Part shown: one piece after another, positions 16,274 to 23,956 of the stretch
Layout: the number at the start of each line of letters is the position of its first letter
Position numbering within the stretch: position 1 is the stretch's first letter
Origin: an uncultured beta proteobacterium
Lineage (GTDB): Bacteria; Pseudomonadota; Gammaproteobacteria; Burkholderiales; Burkholderiaceae_C
Reading direction: 5' to 3'
Assembly: GCA_903951445.1 (NCBI GenBank)
Contig: CAJBBZ010000244.1
Location: forward strand, 1-38,088
Length of the DNA stretch: 38,088 bases
Notes under the pieces: generated by a model
What the model was told of the DNA's origin: nothing
Database searches by the model: none
Seen by the model: only the letters and a program-made list of their open reading frames with translations
Program-made: the position numbers and the translations under genes

Positions 16274-17212
16274 ATGCCCCACCCCACCCCCAGTACCCCG
16301 CTGTTTTCCGCGCAGCATTTGTCCAAGCGCTTTGGCGCTAACACCGTGGTCGATGACCTGTCTTTTGAGATTGCGCCGGGCGAATGCCTGGGGGTGATCG
16401 GGCCGAATGGGGCGGGTAAGACGACTACCGTGCGTATGTGCCTGGGGCTGACGGCACCCGATGGCGGCAGCATCAGCGCGCTGGGGCTGCACATGCCGCG
16501 CGATGCGCTGGCTATCAAGGCGCAGATTGGGGTGGTGACGCAGCTCGACACGCTAGACCCGGACTTCAATTGCGAAGAAAACTTGTTGGTCTATGGCCGC
16601 TATTTCGGCCTCAAGGATCGCGATATTCAGAAACGCATTCCGGCGCTCTTAGAGTTTGCCTCGCTCACCAGCAAAGCCAAGGCCAAGCCGGGCGAGTTGT
16701 CGGGCGGCATGAAGCGGCGCCTGAGCCTGGCGCGTGCATTGGTCAACGACCCCAAGCTCTTGTTGCTGGACGAGCCCACCACCGGACTGGACCCGCAAGC
16801 CCGGCATCTGATGTGGGAGCGTCTGCAAGCACTCTTGCAACAAGGCAAATCGATTTTGCTGACCACCCACTTTATGGACGAGGCCGAGCGCCTGTGTTCG
16901 CGCCTCTTGGTGCTGGACCATGGCAAAAAAATTGCCGAAGGCAAGCCGCGCGATTTGATCGCCCAGCATTTAGAGCCCGATGTGGTGGAAGTCTTTGGCG
17001 TGGGCGCGCTAGAGGTGCGCGATAGCCCGCTGCGCGCCCTGGCCGCGCGCGTGGAAGTAAGCGGCGAGACCGTGTTTTTTTATACCGACCAAGCCGGCGC
17101 GCTCTTGCAAGGCCTGGCGGCTTATCCGCAATTGCGCACCTTGCACCGCCCGGCCAACTTAGAAGATTTGTTCCTCAAACTCACCGGACGCCAGATCCGC
17201 GAGGATGCCTGA
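16274..17212 (+). CDS. nodI: ABC transporter ATP-binding protein, NodI family, 312 aa
   Basis: The ATPase of an ABC-2 type exporter. Walker A is GPNGAGKTT (43-51), the signature LSGGMKRRLSLARAL, Walker B LLLLDEPTTGLDP, and the H-loop LLTTHFMDEAERLCSRL. The last ~90 residues form the accessory domain of the NodI/DrrA group. The ATG at 16274 is chosen because it gives the normal family N-terminus; the frame is open further upstream over a non-conserved stretch. The stop precedes the permease ATG by 1 nt, so the two are co-translated. In rhizobia NodIJ exports lipochitooligosaccharides. In free-living betaproteobacteria the substrate is unknown, so the name is only a family label. Confidence 0.88.
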   Translation: MPHPTPSTPLFSAQHLSKRFGANTVVDDLSFEIAPGECLGVIGPNGAGKTTTVRMCLGLTAPDGGSISALGLHMPRDALAIKAQIGVVTQLDTLDPDFNCEENLLVYGRYFGLKDRDIQKRIPALLEFASLTSKAKAKPGELSGGMKRRLSLARALVNDPKLLLLDEPTTGLDPQARHLMWERLQALLQQGKSILLTTHFMDEAERLCSRLLVLDHGKKIAEGKPRDLIAQHLEPDVVEVFGVGALEVRDSPLRALAARVEVSGETVFFYTDQAGALLQGLAAYPQLRTLHRPANLEDLFLKLTGRQIREDA

Positions 17213-17213
17213 T

Positions 17214-18068
17214 ATGAGCACCCCCACCCACCCCACCACTCTCCCCGCCGCTACGTCCTCCAACGCCCCCCAAACTCAAAGCCCCTGGCGCGCACCGCGC
17301 CTGAGCCTGCGTTTTTGGCCGGTGTTTCTACGCAATTTGTTGGTCTGGCGCAAGCTGGCGATTCCCAGCTTGCTGGGCAATATCGCCGAGCCGCTGATGT
17401 GGCTGGTAGCCTTTGGCTATGGCATGGGCGCGCTGGTGGGGCAGCTAACCATCGACGGGCAGCCCGTGTCCTATATTTTGTTTCTGGCCAGCGGCAGTAT
17501 TTGCATGAGCGCGATGAACGCCGCGTCGTTTGAGGCGCTGTATTCGGCCTTCTCGCGCATGCATGTACAAAAAACCTGGGACGGCATCATGAACGCCCCT
17601 GTGGGCCTAGACGATATCGTGCTAGCCGAGATGCTGTGGGCCGCCTTCAAGGCGCTGTTTACCGTGACCGCCATTTTGGGCGTGATGCTGGCGCTGCAAA
17701 TTAGCCACAGTCCTAAGCTGCTGGTGGCCTGGCCGGTGCTGCTGGGTGTGGGTATTACCTTTAGCTCCATGGCCTTGGTGTTTAATGCGCTAGCCAAGGG
17801 CTATGACTTTTTTACCTATTACTTCACCCTGTTCCTCACGCCCACCATGTTTTTAGGCGGTGTATTTTTTCCCCTAGAGCAATTGCCGCCTTTGGTGCGC
17901 GCAGTGGCCGACTGGCTGCCCCTGGCCAATGCGGTGGCGCTGGTGCGGCCTTTGTTTATGGACCAGTGGCCTAGCAATGTGCTGCACCATGGCGGCGTGC
18001 TGGTGGCCTATGCGGTGGTGTCGTTTTGGTTGGCCCTGGGCCTCACGCGCAAGCGCTTTGGGCAATAG
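17214..18068 (+). CDS. nodJ: ABC-2 type permease, NodJ family, 284 aa
   Basis: Membrane partner of the NodI-like ATPase. After a Thr/Pro-rich N-terminal tail (about 1-25), hydrophobic segments appear from about residue 58 (EPLMWLVAFGYGMGALVG), then VSYILFLASGSICMSAMNAA, FKALFTVTAILGVMLALQI, LLVAWPVLLGVGITFSSMAL and a final pair. The conserved FLTPTMFLGGVFFPLEQLPP is the ABC-2 signature region. The ATG at 17214 has GAGG 9 nt upstream; an in-frame ATG at 17205 overlaps the nodI end and has poor spacing. Confidence 0.88.
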   Translation: MSTPTHPTTLPAATSSNAPQTQSPWRAPRLSLRFWPVFLRNLLVWRKLAIPSLLGNIAEPLMWLVAFGYGMGALVGQLTIDGQPVSYILFLASGSICMSAMNAASFEALYSAFSRMHVQKTWDGIMNAPVGLDDIVLAEMLWAAFKALFTVTAILGVMLALQISHSPKLLVAWPVLLGVGITFSSMALVFNALAKGYDFFTYYFTLFLTPTMFLGGVFFPLEQLPPLVRAVADWLPLANAVALVRPLFMDQWPSNVLHHGGVLVAYAVVSFWLALGLTRKRFGQ

Positions 18069-18080
18069 GCGGCAGCCCCC

Positions 18081-18836
18081 ATGCGCATCGCCCTGATTGC
18101 AGACATCCATAGCAACTTGCATGCGCTAGAGGCCTGCCTGGAGCACGCCACCGAGCAAGGCGCCGAGCGCTTCGCGTTTTTGGGCGACCTGGTGGGCTAT
18201 GGCGCTTACCCGGCACAGGTGGTGGATCGCATCATGGCGCTGGCCGACGCAGGCGCGCTGGTGGTCAAAGGCAACCACGATGTAATGGCCGTGCATCCGC
18301 CAACCCTGGTGAAACAAGTGGGCGACCAAGGCGCGATCTGGACGCACGCCCAACTGAGCGATACGCAGCGCGATTGGCTCTCCAAGCTGCCCATGTCGCA
18401 GCGCTTTGAGAACCTGCTGGTAGTCCACGCCAGCGCCGATAGCCCCGAGCGCTGGCACTATGTGCGCGATGTGCTGGCCGCACAGCGCAGCCTGGATGCG
18501 GCCACCGCGCAGTGGCCCGAGGTGCGCTATGTGGCGGGTGGCCATGTGCACGAGCAAAACCTGTTTTACCGGGGCGTGGGTAATGCGCTGATGGCTTTCT
18601 TGCCCTGGCCGGGCGCCGCCATTCCCGTGCCGGCGCATCGGCAGTGGCTGTTTACCGCAGGCTCGGCAGGCCAACCGCGCGACGGCAAAACTGGCGCCAT
18701 GTACGCCCTACTGGATAACGACAAATCGCAATTGCGTTTTTTCCGCGTGCCTTATGACAGCGCGGCAGCGGCAGCGGCCATACGCGCGGCCGGCATGCCC
18801 GAGCAATTTGCCTTGCGCTTAGAAGGCACGGTGTGA
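18081..18836 (+). CDS. Calcineurin-like metallophosphoesterase, 251 aa
   Basis: A binuclear metal phosphoesterase of the YfcE/MJ0936 group. Metal-ligand motifs are in order: DIHSNLHAL (D8, H10), FLGDLVGYG (D36), KGNHDVM (N65, H66), VVHASADSPERW and VAGGHVHEQ, which supplies the last histidines. The C-terminal part resembles families that hydrolyse small phosphodiesters or act as protein phosphatases. Its stop overlaps the GTG start of the kinase gene by 4 nt, so phosphatase and kinase are made together. A role in reversing the kinase's phosphorylation is tempting but only inferred from this coupling. Confidence 0.85.
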   Translation: MRIALIADIHSNLHALEACLEHATEQGAERFAFLGDLVGYGAYPAQVVDRIMALADAGALVVKGNHDVMAVHPPTLVKQVGDQGAIWTHAQLSDTQRDWLSKLPMSQRFENLLVVHASADSPERWHYVRDVLAAQRSLDAATAQWPEVRYVAGGHVHEQNLFYRGVGNALMAFLPWPGAAIPVPAHRQWLFTAGSAGQPRDGKTGAMYALLDNDKSQLRFFRVPYDSAAAAAAIRAAGMPEQFALRLEGTV

Positions 18837-20539
18837 AACTGCTGCAAGACGGCAGCACCCTAGACGGTTTCCGTATCGACAGCTGCTTGCACAGCGGCGG
18901 CATGGCGCATATTTACCGCGTCAGCTATGCCGATGGCCGCGCCGACCCTGGCTTTGCGATGGCCATGAAAGTGCCGCGCATGGCCAGCGGCGACGGCGCA
19001 GAAAACATCGTGGGCTTTGAGGTGGAGTGCAACATCTTGCAAGCCCTGAGCGGCCCGCATGTGCCGCGCTTTATCGCGGCGGGCGATTTGCAGCGCGTGC
19101 CCTATTTGGTAATGGAATATGTGCAGGGCCGCACCTTGCAACATTGGGTGGAGCACCACGCCGCGCTGGACGCCGCGATGATTGCCACCCTGGGCATAGG
19201 CATGGCCCAAGCCGCCCACGCATTGCACCGGCAAGACGCGGTGCACCTGGACTTGAAACCCGACAACCTGCTTTTGCGCAGCAGTGTGCCCGCAAGCACC
19301 AAGGAGGATTCGCCCGAGGAAGGTTTGCAAATGCCCAAAGCCGTCATTGCGAGCAAAGCGAAGCAATCCAGTTCATCAGTTGAATCAAGCATGGATGGAT
19401 CGCCGCGTCGCTGCGCTCCTCGCGATGACGCACTTGCGCTTGACGTCCCTAGGGCTTGGGCTGAGGTTTCAGGTGCGGATTGGTCTGCGGCCGATCTGAC
19501 CGTGCCCGCAGGCCCCATGCTCTTGCTGGACTTTGGCCTATCCTTTCATGCGCATTACCCGGACTTGCTGGCCGAGCAATTGCGCAAAGCCGTGGGCTCG
19601 CCGGCTTGGATTGCGCCTGAGCAAGTGGTGGGCGTGCGCGGCGATTTGCGCAGTGATATTTTTGCTATCGGCGTAATGCTCTACCAACTTTGTACCGGCC
19701 ACTTACCTTTTGGCAGCCCGCGCACGCCAGCCGGTGTGCGCCAGCGCCTGTGGGTGGACCCGGTGCCGCCGCGCAGCTACCGGCCCGAGCTACCGCCCTG
19801 GCTGCAAGAAGTGGTGATGCGCTGCCTGGAGCCCGAGGCCGCGCGGCGCTACCCATCAGCGGCGCACCTGGCCTTTGACCTGGCGCACCCGGCGCAGGTT
19901 GAAGTGAGCGCACGCGGACGCAACACACAGCCCACCAGTTTCTGGACACATACCAAGCGCTGGCTCAAGGCCGCCGGCATGCACTACCAAGCCAGCCCGC
20001 TGGTGTCCGAGCAAATCAGCCAAGTGCCTATCGTGATGGTGGCCTTGCCCTACGAAAACGCCTCGGACGCGACCTTGTATTCACTGCGCGAAGCGGCTGC
20101 GCGCTCCCTAGGCATACGCCCCGGCGCCCGCCTGGCCTGCGTCACCGTCATCCCCGACAGCCTAAGCAATAGCAGCGTCGATGCGCAAAGCGAAACCAGC
20201 GTGCAGCGGCGCTACCTGGCCTGGCTGCACGAGTGGGCACGCGCATTGAACCATCCGGGTCACCAGACCAGCTGCCATGTGCTGGAGTCCGGCAACGTAG
20301 CGCAAGCCTTGATCGACTACGCCGTAGGCAACCAGGTCCACATGATCGTGATGGGCGCCGCCACCCACGGCCTCAAAACCCAGCGTCTCATCGCCACCGT
20401 CCCCCTCAAAGTAGCCATGGCCGCGCCCTGCACCGTGATCTTGGTGAAACAGGGTTTGCCGTTTGCGCACTTGGGCGGCATGGCGCTCGCTTCTGTCCAG
20501 GGCATTGCGTCCGAGCCAGACGCTAGTGCTCCAATTTAA
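18833..20539 (+). CDS. Hanks-type Ser/Thr kinase fused to a universal stress (UspA) domain, 568 aa
   Basis: N-terminal kinase: the ATP-binding lysine is probably K46 in AMKVPRM, the catalytic loop HLDLKPDNLLL (D140), DFG at 233-235, and GSPAWIAPEQ as the APE motif (261-263). The HRD motif is HLD, so Arg is replaced by Leu. Residues 171-199, between catalytic loop and DFG, are encoded exactly by an 87-nt palindromic repeat (VIASKAKQS through APRDD). From about 395 a UspA domain follows (VPIVMVALPYENASD, then MGAATHGLKTQRLIATVPLK). No transmembrane segment is seen, so the protein is probably cytoplasmic. It starts at a GTG overlapping the phosphoesterase stop. Substrates are unknown. Confidence 0.87.
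   Translation: MKLLQDGSTLDGFRIDSCLHSGGMAHIYRVSYADGRADPGFAMAMKVPRMASGDGAENIVGFEVECNILQALSGPHVPRFIAAGDLQRVPYLVMEYVQGRTLQHWVEHHAALDAAMIATLGIGMAQAAHALHRQDAVHLDLKPDNLLLRSSVPASTKEDSPEEGLQMPKAVIASKAKQSSSSVESSMDGSPRRCAPRDDALALDVPRAWAEVSGADWSAADLTVPAGPMLLLDFGLSFHAHYPDLLAEQLRKAVGSPAWIAPEQVVGVRGDLRSDIFAIGVMLYQLCTGHLPFGSPRTPAGVRQRLWVDPVPPRSYRPELPPWLQEVVMRCLEPEAARRYPSAAHLAFDLAHPAQVEVSARGRNTQPTSFWTHTKRWLKAAGMHYQASPLVSEQISQVPIVMVALPYENASDATLYSLREAAARSLGIRPGARLACVTVIPDSLSNSSVDAQSETSVQRRYLAWLHEWARALNHPGHQTSCHVLESGNVAQALIDYAVGNQVHMIVMGAATHGLKTQRLIATVPLKVAMAAPCTVILVKQGLPFAHLGGMALASVQGIASEPDASAPI
19343..19429. repeat. Palindromic repeat family, copy 4 (in frame inside the kinase gene)
   Basis: An 87-nt copy from GTCATTGCGAGC to GCTCCTCGCGATGAC. 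It has the same length and reading phase as the copy in the paaH-like gene and encodes VIASKAKQS and DGSPRRCAPRDD at the ends. It lies between the catalytic loop and the DFG motif. Confidence 0.87.
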
Positions 20540-20562
20540 TGAGCCTAGCGCGTAAGCTGGAT

Positions 20563-22008
20563 TTACCAGCCCCGCGCCAACCTTGCGTTGCTCACCCAAG
20601 TGGCATGAAAGCCATTAGGCACGCGCTGGGGTAGCGCAATGCGTGCTACCGGGCCTTGCGCCACGTTGGCCGCATCAAAAATACTCACATACGAGCGCGC
20701 TTCTTTGGCGTCCCACACAAAGCCGACGAGGTAACCGTCGTCTTCGTGCACATGCTGGTCTTTGGGCGCGAAGCTGTGTTCGCTCAGCCACTGGTGCATG
20801 CCGGCGTGGTAAGCGGTGCAGGTGCCGGTGTGCAGGTCGTGGCGGGCGATGCCGCAAAAGCGCGGGTCTTCGGGCTGATCGCTGCTGCCCATCAAGATGT
20901 TCCAGGTGTAGCGCGTGGGTTCGCCCATGCGGGCGCTGTTGATGATGGGAAATTCTTGGTTCAGCACATCGTCGAGCACCCGCTCGCGCGTTTGGCCGGT
21001 GCGTAAATTAAAACGCCATTCGTACAACATGCAGTCAATGCCCAGTTGCGCAATCAGGCGCGGCAGGCCGCTGGCATCGGGCTGGCCACGGTTGTCGCGC
21101 TGCGGCTTGAAAGGTGTGCCGATCATCACAATCTCGACACCGCCTTGGCCGTCGTCCTCTTCCCAGGCGTTGGCAACGTGGTACATGTAAGTGGGGCTGG
21201 CTTCAAACCAGCGGATGTCTTGCGTGCTGCCATGGCGCGGCACCACGCCAAAGCGCGAGGGCAGTTCCGGGTAAAACGCTAATTTATGGCGACCTGCAGC
21301 CGCAGCCACCGGGTCTTGGAACAGGGGCAAGTCGTGCAGCACGCTGTAGTTGCGCGTGATGGCCATGTCGTGCGGCAAGCGCGGGCCGGGCAAGGGCACG
21401 GGGATCAGCGTGGTGAGCACGCCGCTTTTATCAAGCACGCCGTAATGCATATAGGGCGGCTCTTTACCGTAGCAAAAAAAGATGAATTCGCCGGTGCGCT
21501 CATCGACCTTGGAATGCGCCGAAATATGCAAACCCGCCAGGCGCGGGTCTAGTGCCAGGGTGTCCACGGTAGAAAGGTCGCCAGGCCGCACGCGATACAC
21601 CTCGCCGCCCAGGTACCACATGGCCAGCAAATGACCGGCGAAGTATTTGACGTCCGTATTGGCCGTGTTTTTGAGCGGCATCGCGGGCCGGTCTTTGCGC
21701 GGCGGGTCTTTGATGCCTTGCCACAGCGCTTGGCCCGCCAGGGTTTCTTCATGCAAGCCTTGGGTCTGAATCCAGCGGTTTTGGTAGAAGGCGCGGCCGC
21801 CTTCAAAGCGCACCGCGTGCAGCATGCCGTCGCCGTCAAACCAGTGGTAACGGCCAGGCGCCTCAAAACGGCGGTTGGGGCCGTTGCGCACATGCATGCC
21901 GTGCAGGTCGCGCGGAATCACGCCCTGCACCTGCGTCAGTTCGACCGTAATCTCTTCTTCCACCGGGGCAAAGCCCCCTTGCAGGGTAATAACGTCGTTG
22001 TATCCCAT
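20563..22008 (-). CDS. Carotenoid oxygenase family protein (lignostilbene / apocarotenoid dioxygenase type), 481 aa
   Basis: A seven-bladed-propeller non-heme iron dioxygenase that cleaves a conjugated C=C bond. The four iron-binding histidines can be placed: H165 in HISAHSKV, H213 in LPHDMAIT, H277 in YMYHVANAWEE and H468 in NGFHATWV. Family sequence HVRNGPNRRFE and HWFDGDGMLHAVRF is also clear near the N-terminus. The ATG at 22008 has GGAG 6 nt upstream. Natural substrates in the family include carotenoids, apocarotenals, and stilbenes such as lignostilbene; which applies here cannot be read. No carotenoid synthesis gene is nearby. It converges on the kinase gene and is divergent from the SrkA-like gene. 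Confidence 0.9.
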   Translation of the reverse strand: MGYNDVITLQGGFAPVEEEITVELTQVQGVIPRDLHGMHVRNGPNRRFEAPGRYHWFDGDGMLHAVRFEGGRAFYQNRWIQTQGLHEETLAGQALWQGIKDPPRKDRPAMPLKNTANTDVKYFAGHLLAMWYLGGEVYRVRPGDLSTVDTLALDPRLAGLHISAHSKVDERTGEFIFFCYGKEPPYMHYGVLDKSGVLTTLIPVPLPGPRLPHDMAITRNYSVLHDLPLFQDPVAAAAGRHKLAFYPELPSRFGVVPRHGSTQDIRWFEASPTYMYHVANAWEEDDGQGGVEIVMIGTPFKPQRDNRGQPDASGLPRLIAQLGIDCMLYEWRFNLRTGQTRERVLDDVLNQEFPIINSARMGEPTRYTWNILMGSSDQPEDPRFCGIARHDLHTGTCTAYHAGMHQWLSEHSFAPKDQHVHEDDGYLVGFVWDAKEARSYVSIFDAANVAQGPVARIALPQRVPNGFHATWVSNARLARGW

Positions 22009-22089
22009 ACCAAACTCCAATTTTTGCGGGACGGTTGCACATTCTTGAACCTTAGCCTAGGGCAAGCGTCAAGGGCTGACAATCGGGGT

Positions 22090-23112
22090 ATGCACCATGT
22101 TTTTGAAACGCTAACGCCCGATCTGGTCCTGGACGCCCTCGAATCGGTCGGCCTGCGCGGCGACGGCCGGCTGACCGCCTTGTCCTCGTACGAGAACCGG
22201 GTCTATCAGGTGCAACTAGAGGACGGCAGCGCGGTGGTGGCCAAGTTTTACCGGCCCGAACGCTGGAGCGAGGCGCAGATTTTGGAAGAGCACGCTTTTG
22301 CAGCGGAATTGATGGACGCCGAAATTCCGGCCATTGGGCCGCTGCGCCTGGCCGGGGCCACGCTGCACCAGTTTGGTGGCTTTGGCTTTAGCGTCAGCCC
22401 GCGCCGGGGTGGCCGCCCGCCCGAGTTGGACGACGAAGAAGTGCTGGAATGGATTGGCCGCTTTTTGGCGCGCATCCACACCGTGGGCGCACGCAAGCCT
22501 TTTGCCAGCCGCCCGGCGCTGGACTTGAAAAGCTTTGGGCAAGATTCGCGCGACTGGCTGCTGGGCCAGGAAATGATTCCGCTAGACGTGCAAAGCGCCT
22601 GGGCCCGGCACTGCGACGAAGCGCTGGCCATGGTGGCAGCGCACCCCGCGCTGTGTGGCAAAAAAGCCGCCAGGGGTGAGGCGCAAATACGCCTGCTGCG
22701 CCTGCACGGAGACTGCCATCCGGGCAATATTTTGTGGACACCGACCGATGCCGCCGCCAGCGCCGGGCCGGGGCCGCATTTTGTGGACCTGGACGATGCG
22801 CGCACTGGCCCTGCCGTGCAAGATTTGTGGATGCTGAGCAGCGGCGACCGGCGTCAGCGCAGCCGCCAGCTGGGCTTTTTGGTTGATGGCTATGAGCAGT
22901 TCCGGGAATTTGACCGGGACGAACTAATTTTGATAGAGCCGCTGCGCACGCTGCGCCTGATCCACTACAGCGCCTGGCTGGCAAGGCGCTGGAGCGACCC
23001 GACCTTTCCGCAGAACTTTCCCTGGTTTGGCTCTAGCGATTACTGGCATGGGCAGGTGCTGATGCTGCAAGAGCAATGCGAAGCTATGCAAGAAGCGCCA
23101 CTGGTAGTGTGA
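22090..23112 (+). CDS. srkA: Stress response kinase A (SrkA/RdoA/YihE)-like kinase, 340 aa
   Basis: An aminoglycoside-phosphotransferase-fold Ser/Thr kinase. Key motifs are YENRVYQV and VVAKFYRPERWS with K52 as the ATP-binding lysine, HGDCHPGNILW with catalytic D208, and FVDLDDARTGPAVQDLWML with the metal-binding Asp. Length (E. coli SrkA is of similar size) and the characteristic SWLARRWxDPxFP-type region (YSAWLARRWSDPTFPQNFPW) support the assignment. In E. coli it protects against stress-induced death via the Cpx/MazEF pathways. The ATG at 22090 gives the family N-terminus; the frame extends far upstream but only over the divergent oxygenase gene. Confidence 0.9.
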   Translation: MHHVFETLTPDLVLDALESVGLRGDGRLTALSSYENRVYQVQLEDGSAVVAKFYRPERWSEAQILEEHAFAAELMDAEIPAIGPLRLAGATLHQFGGFGFSVSPRRGGRPPELDDEEVLEWIGRFLARIHTVGARKPFASRPALDLKSFGQDSRDWLLGQEMIPLDVQSAWARHCDEALAMVAAHPALCGKKAARGEAQIRLLRLHGDCHPGNILWTPTDAAASAGPGPHFVDLDDARTGPAVQDLWMLSSGDRRQRSRQLGFLVDGYEQFREFDRDELILIEPLRTLRLIHYSAWLARRWSDPTFPQNFPWFGSSDYWHGQVLMLQEQCEAMQEAPLVV

Positions 23113-23169
23113 AGGCGTTACGACTTGCAGGCGAAAACGCGCTTGCATGCTTTGAAGTAGCGCTGGCGG

Positions 23170-23252
23170 GACATTGCGAGGCCGTAGGCCGTGGCAATCC
23201 ATAACTTCGCGCCCGCATGGATCGCCGCGTCGCTGCGCTCCTCGCGATGGCA
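23170..23252. repeat. Palindromic repeat family, copy 5 (intergenic)
   Basis: In the 202-bp gap between the SrkA-like gene and the HD-domain gene. The left arm is ACATTGCGAGGCCGTAGGCC followed by GTGGCAATCCAT, the right arm ATGGATCGCCGCGTCGCTGC followed by GCTCCTCGCGATGG. Nothing else is evident in this gap. Confidence 0.78.
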
Positions 23253-23314
23253 GTCTCCTTCACACGCGATGACCTACTTTTGCAGATCTTCCGCAGGCGC
23301 TCGCCGATCAGCGA

Positions 23315-23896
23315 TTAGGCCTTGCCCGGCTCTTGCAACACCGCCGGGTCAAAGGGCTGGCGGGCAAACACCGTGCGCAGCAATGGCGCGAAGTGCGATA
23401 AGGGGCGGCTGGGGTAAGCCGGGTCAAAAGAGGTCTGGTCATACAGCGCGCAAAAGCGCTGGCAGCTAGCAAACCAGGGGTGCTTGGCGTAAGCCAGGTG
23501 GCCGTCATGGGGTTTACCCAAATGGTGCGCATAAAACTGCATTTGAAACAGGCCGTGCATTTCCACCACCCAGGTCACTTCGGCGCGCACATAGGGCCGA
23601 ATAATGGCCGCCGCCATTTGCGAATGGTTGTCTGGCGCAAGCACATCGCCAATGTCGTGCAAAAGCGCGGCCACCACCATGTCGATGTCCGCGCCATCGT
23701 CTTCGGCGCGGCTGGCGCTTTGCAGCGAATGCTCCAGGCGGCTGATTTGGTAGCCCGGCAAAGATTCACTCAAATCTTGCAAAGCCGCCAGCAAGCGCTC
23801 GGGCAGCGTCTGGATGTAGGCCTGCTCCAAACTATGCAGCAGCTGGTAGTCTGCGGCCGTGCCGTCTTGCATTTGGGTGAATGTCACGTGTTGCAT
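23315..23896 (-). CDS. HD-domain phosphohydrolase-like protein, 193 aa
   Basis: A small HD-superfamily protein. The metal ligands are in ISRLEHSLQSA (His) and AALLHDIGDVLAP (the HD pair), and a later histidine in WVVEMHGLFQMQFYAHHLG. The family includes nucleotidases and phosphodiesterases; proteins like this occur in phosphonate and inositol oxygenase-like groups too, so the reaction is uncertain. No signal or membrane segment is seen. Neighbouring genes give no metabolic clue: it lies 60 bp downstream of the MFS gene on the same strand. Confidence 0.75.
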   Translation of the reverse strand: MQHVTFTQMQDGTAADYQLLHSLEQAYIQTLPERLLAALQDLSESLPGYQISRLEHSLQSASRAEDDGADIDMVVAALLHDIGDVLAPDNHSQMAAAIIRPYVRAEVTWVVEMHGLFQMQFYAHHLGKPHDGHLAYAKHPWFASCQRFCALYDQTSFDPAYPSRPLSHFAPLLRTVFARQPFDPAVLQEPGKA

Positions 23897-23956
23897 ACGC
23901 GCCTTTCGGTTGGGGGCTTATCGATTCAGCGCGATTGTGCATCCATACCAAGGCCC

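Noticed and set aside
16274..18068. True nodulation factor export genes
   Set aside because: No nodABC or nod-box nearby; NodIJ-type exporters are common in non-symbiotic betaproteobacteria.
8689..23252. Palindromic repeats as IS elements
   Set aside because: Copies are under 100 bp, carry no transposase, and have no visible target duplications; better called dispersed palindromic repeats.
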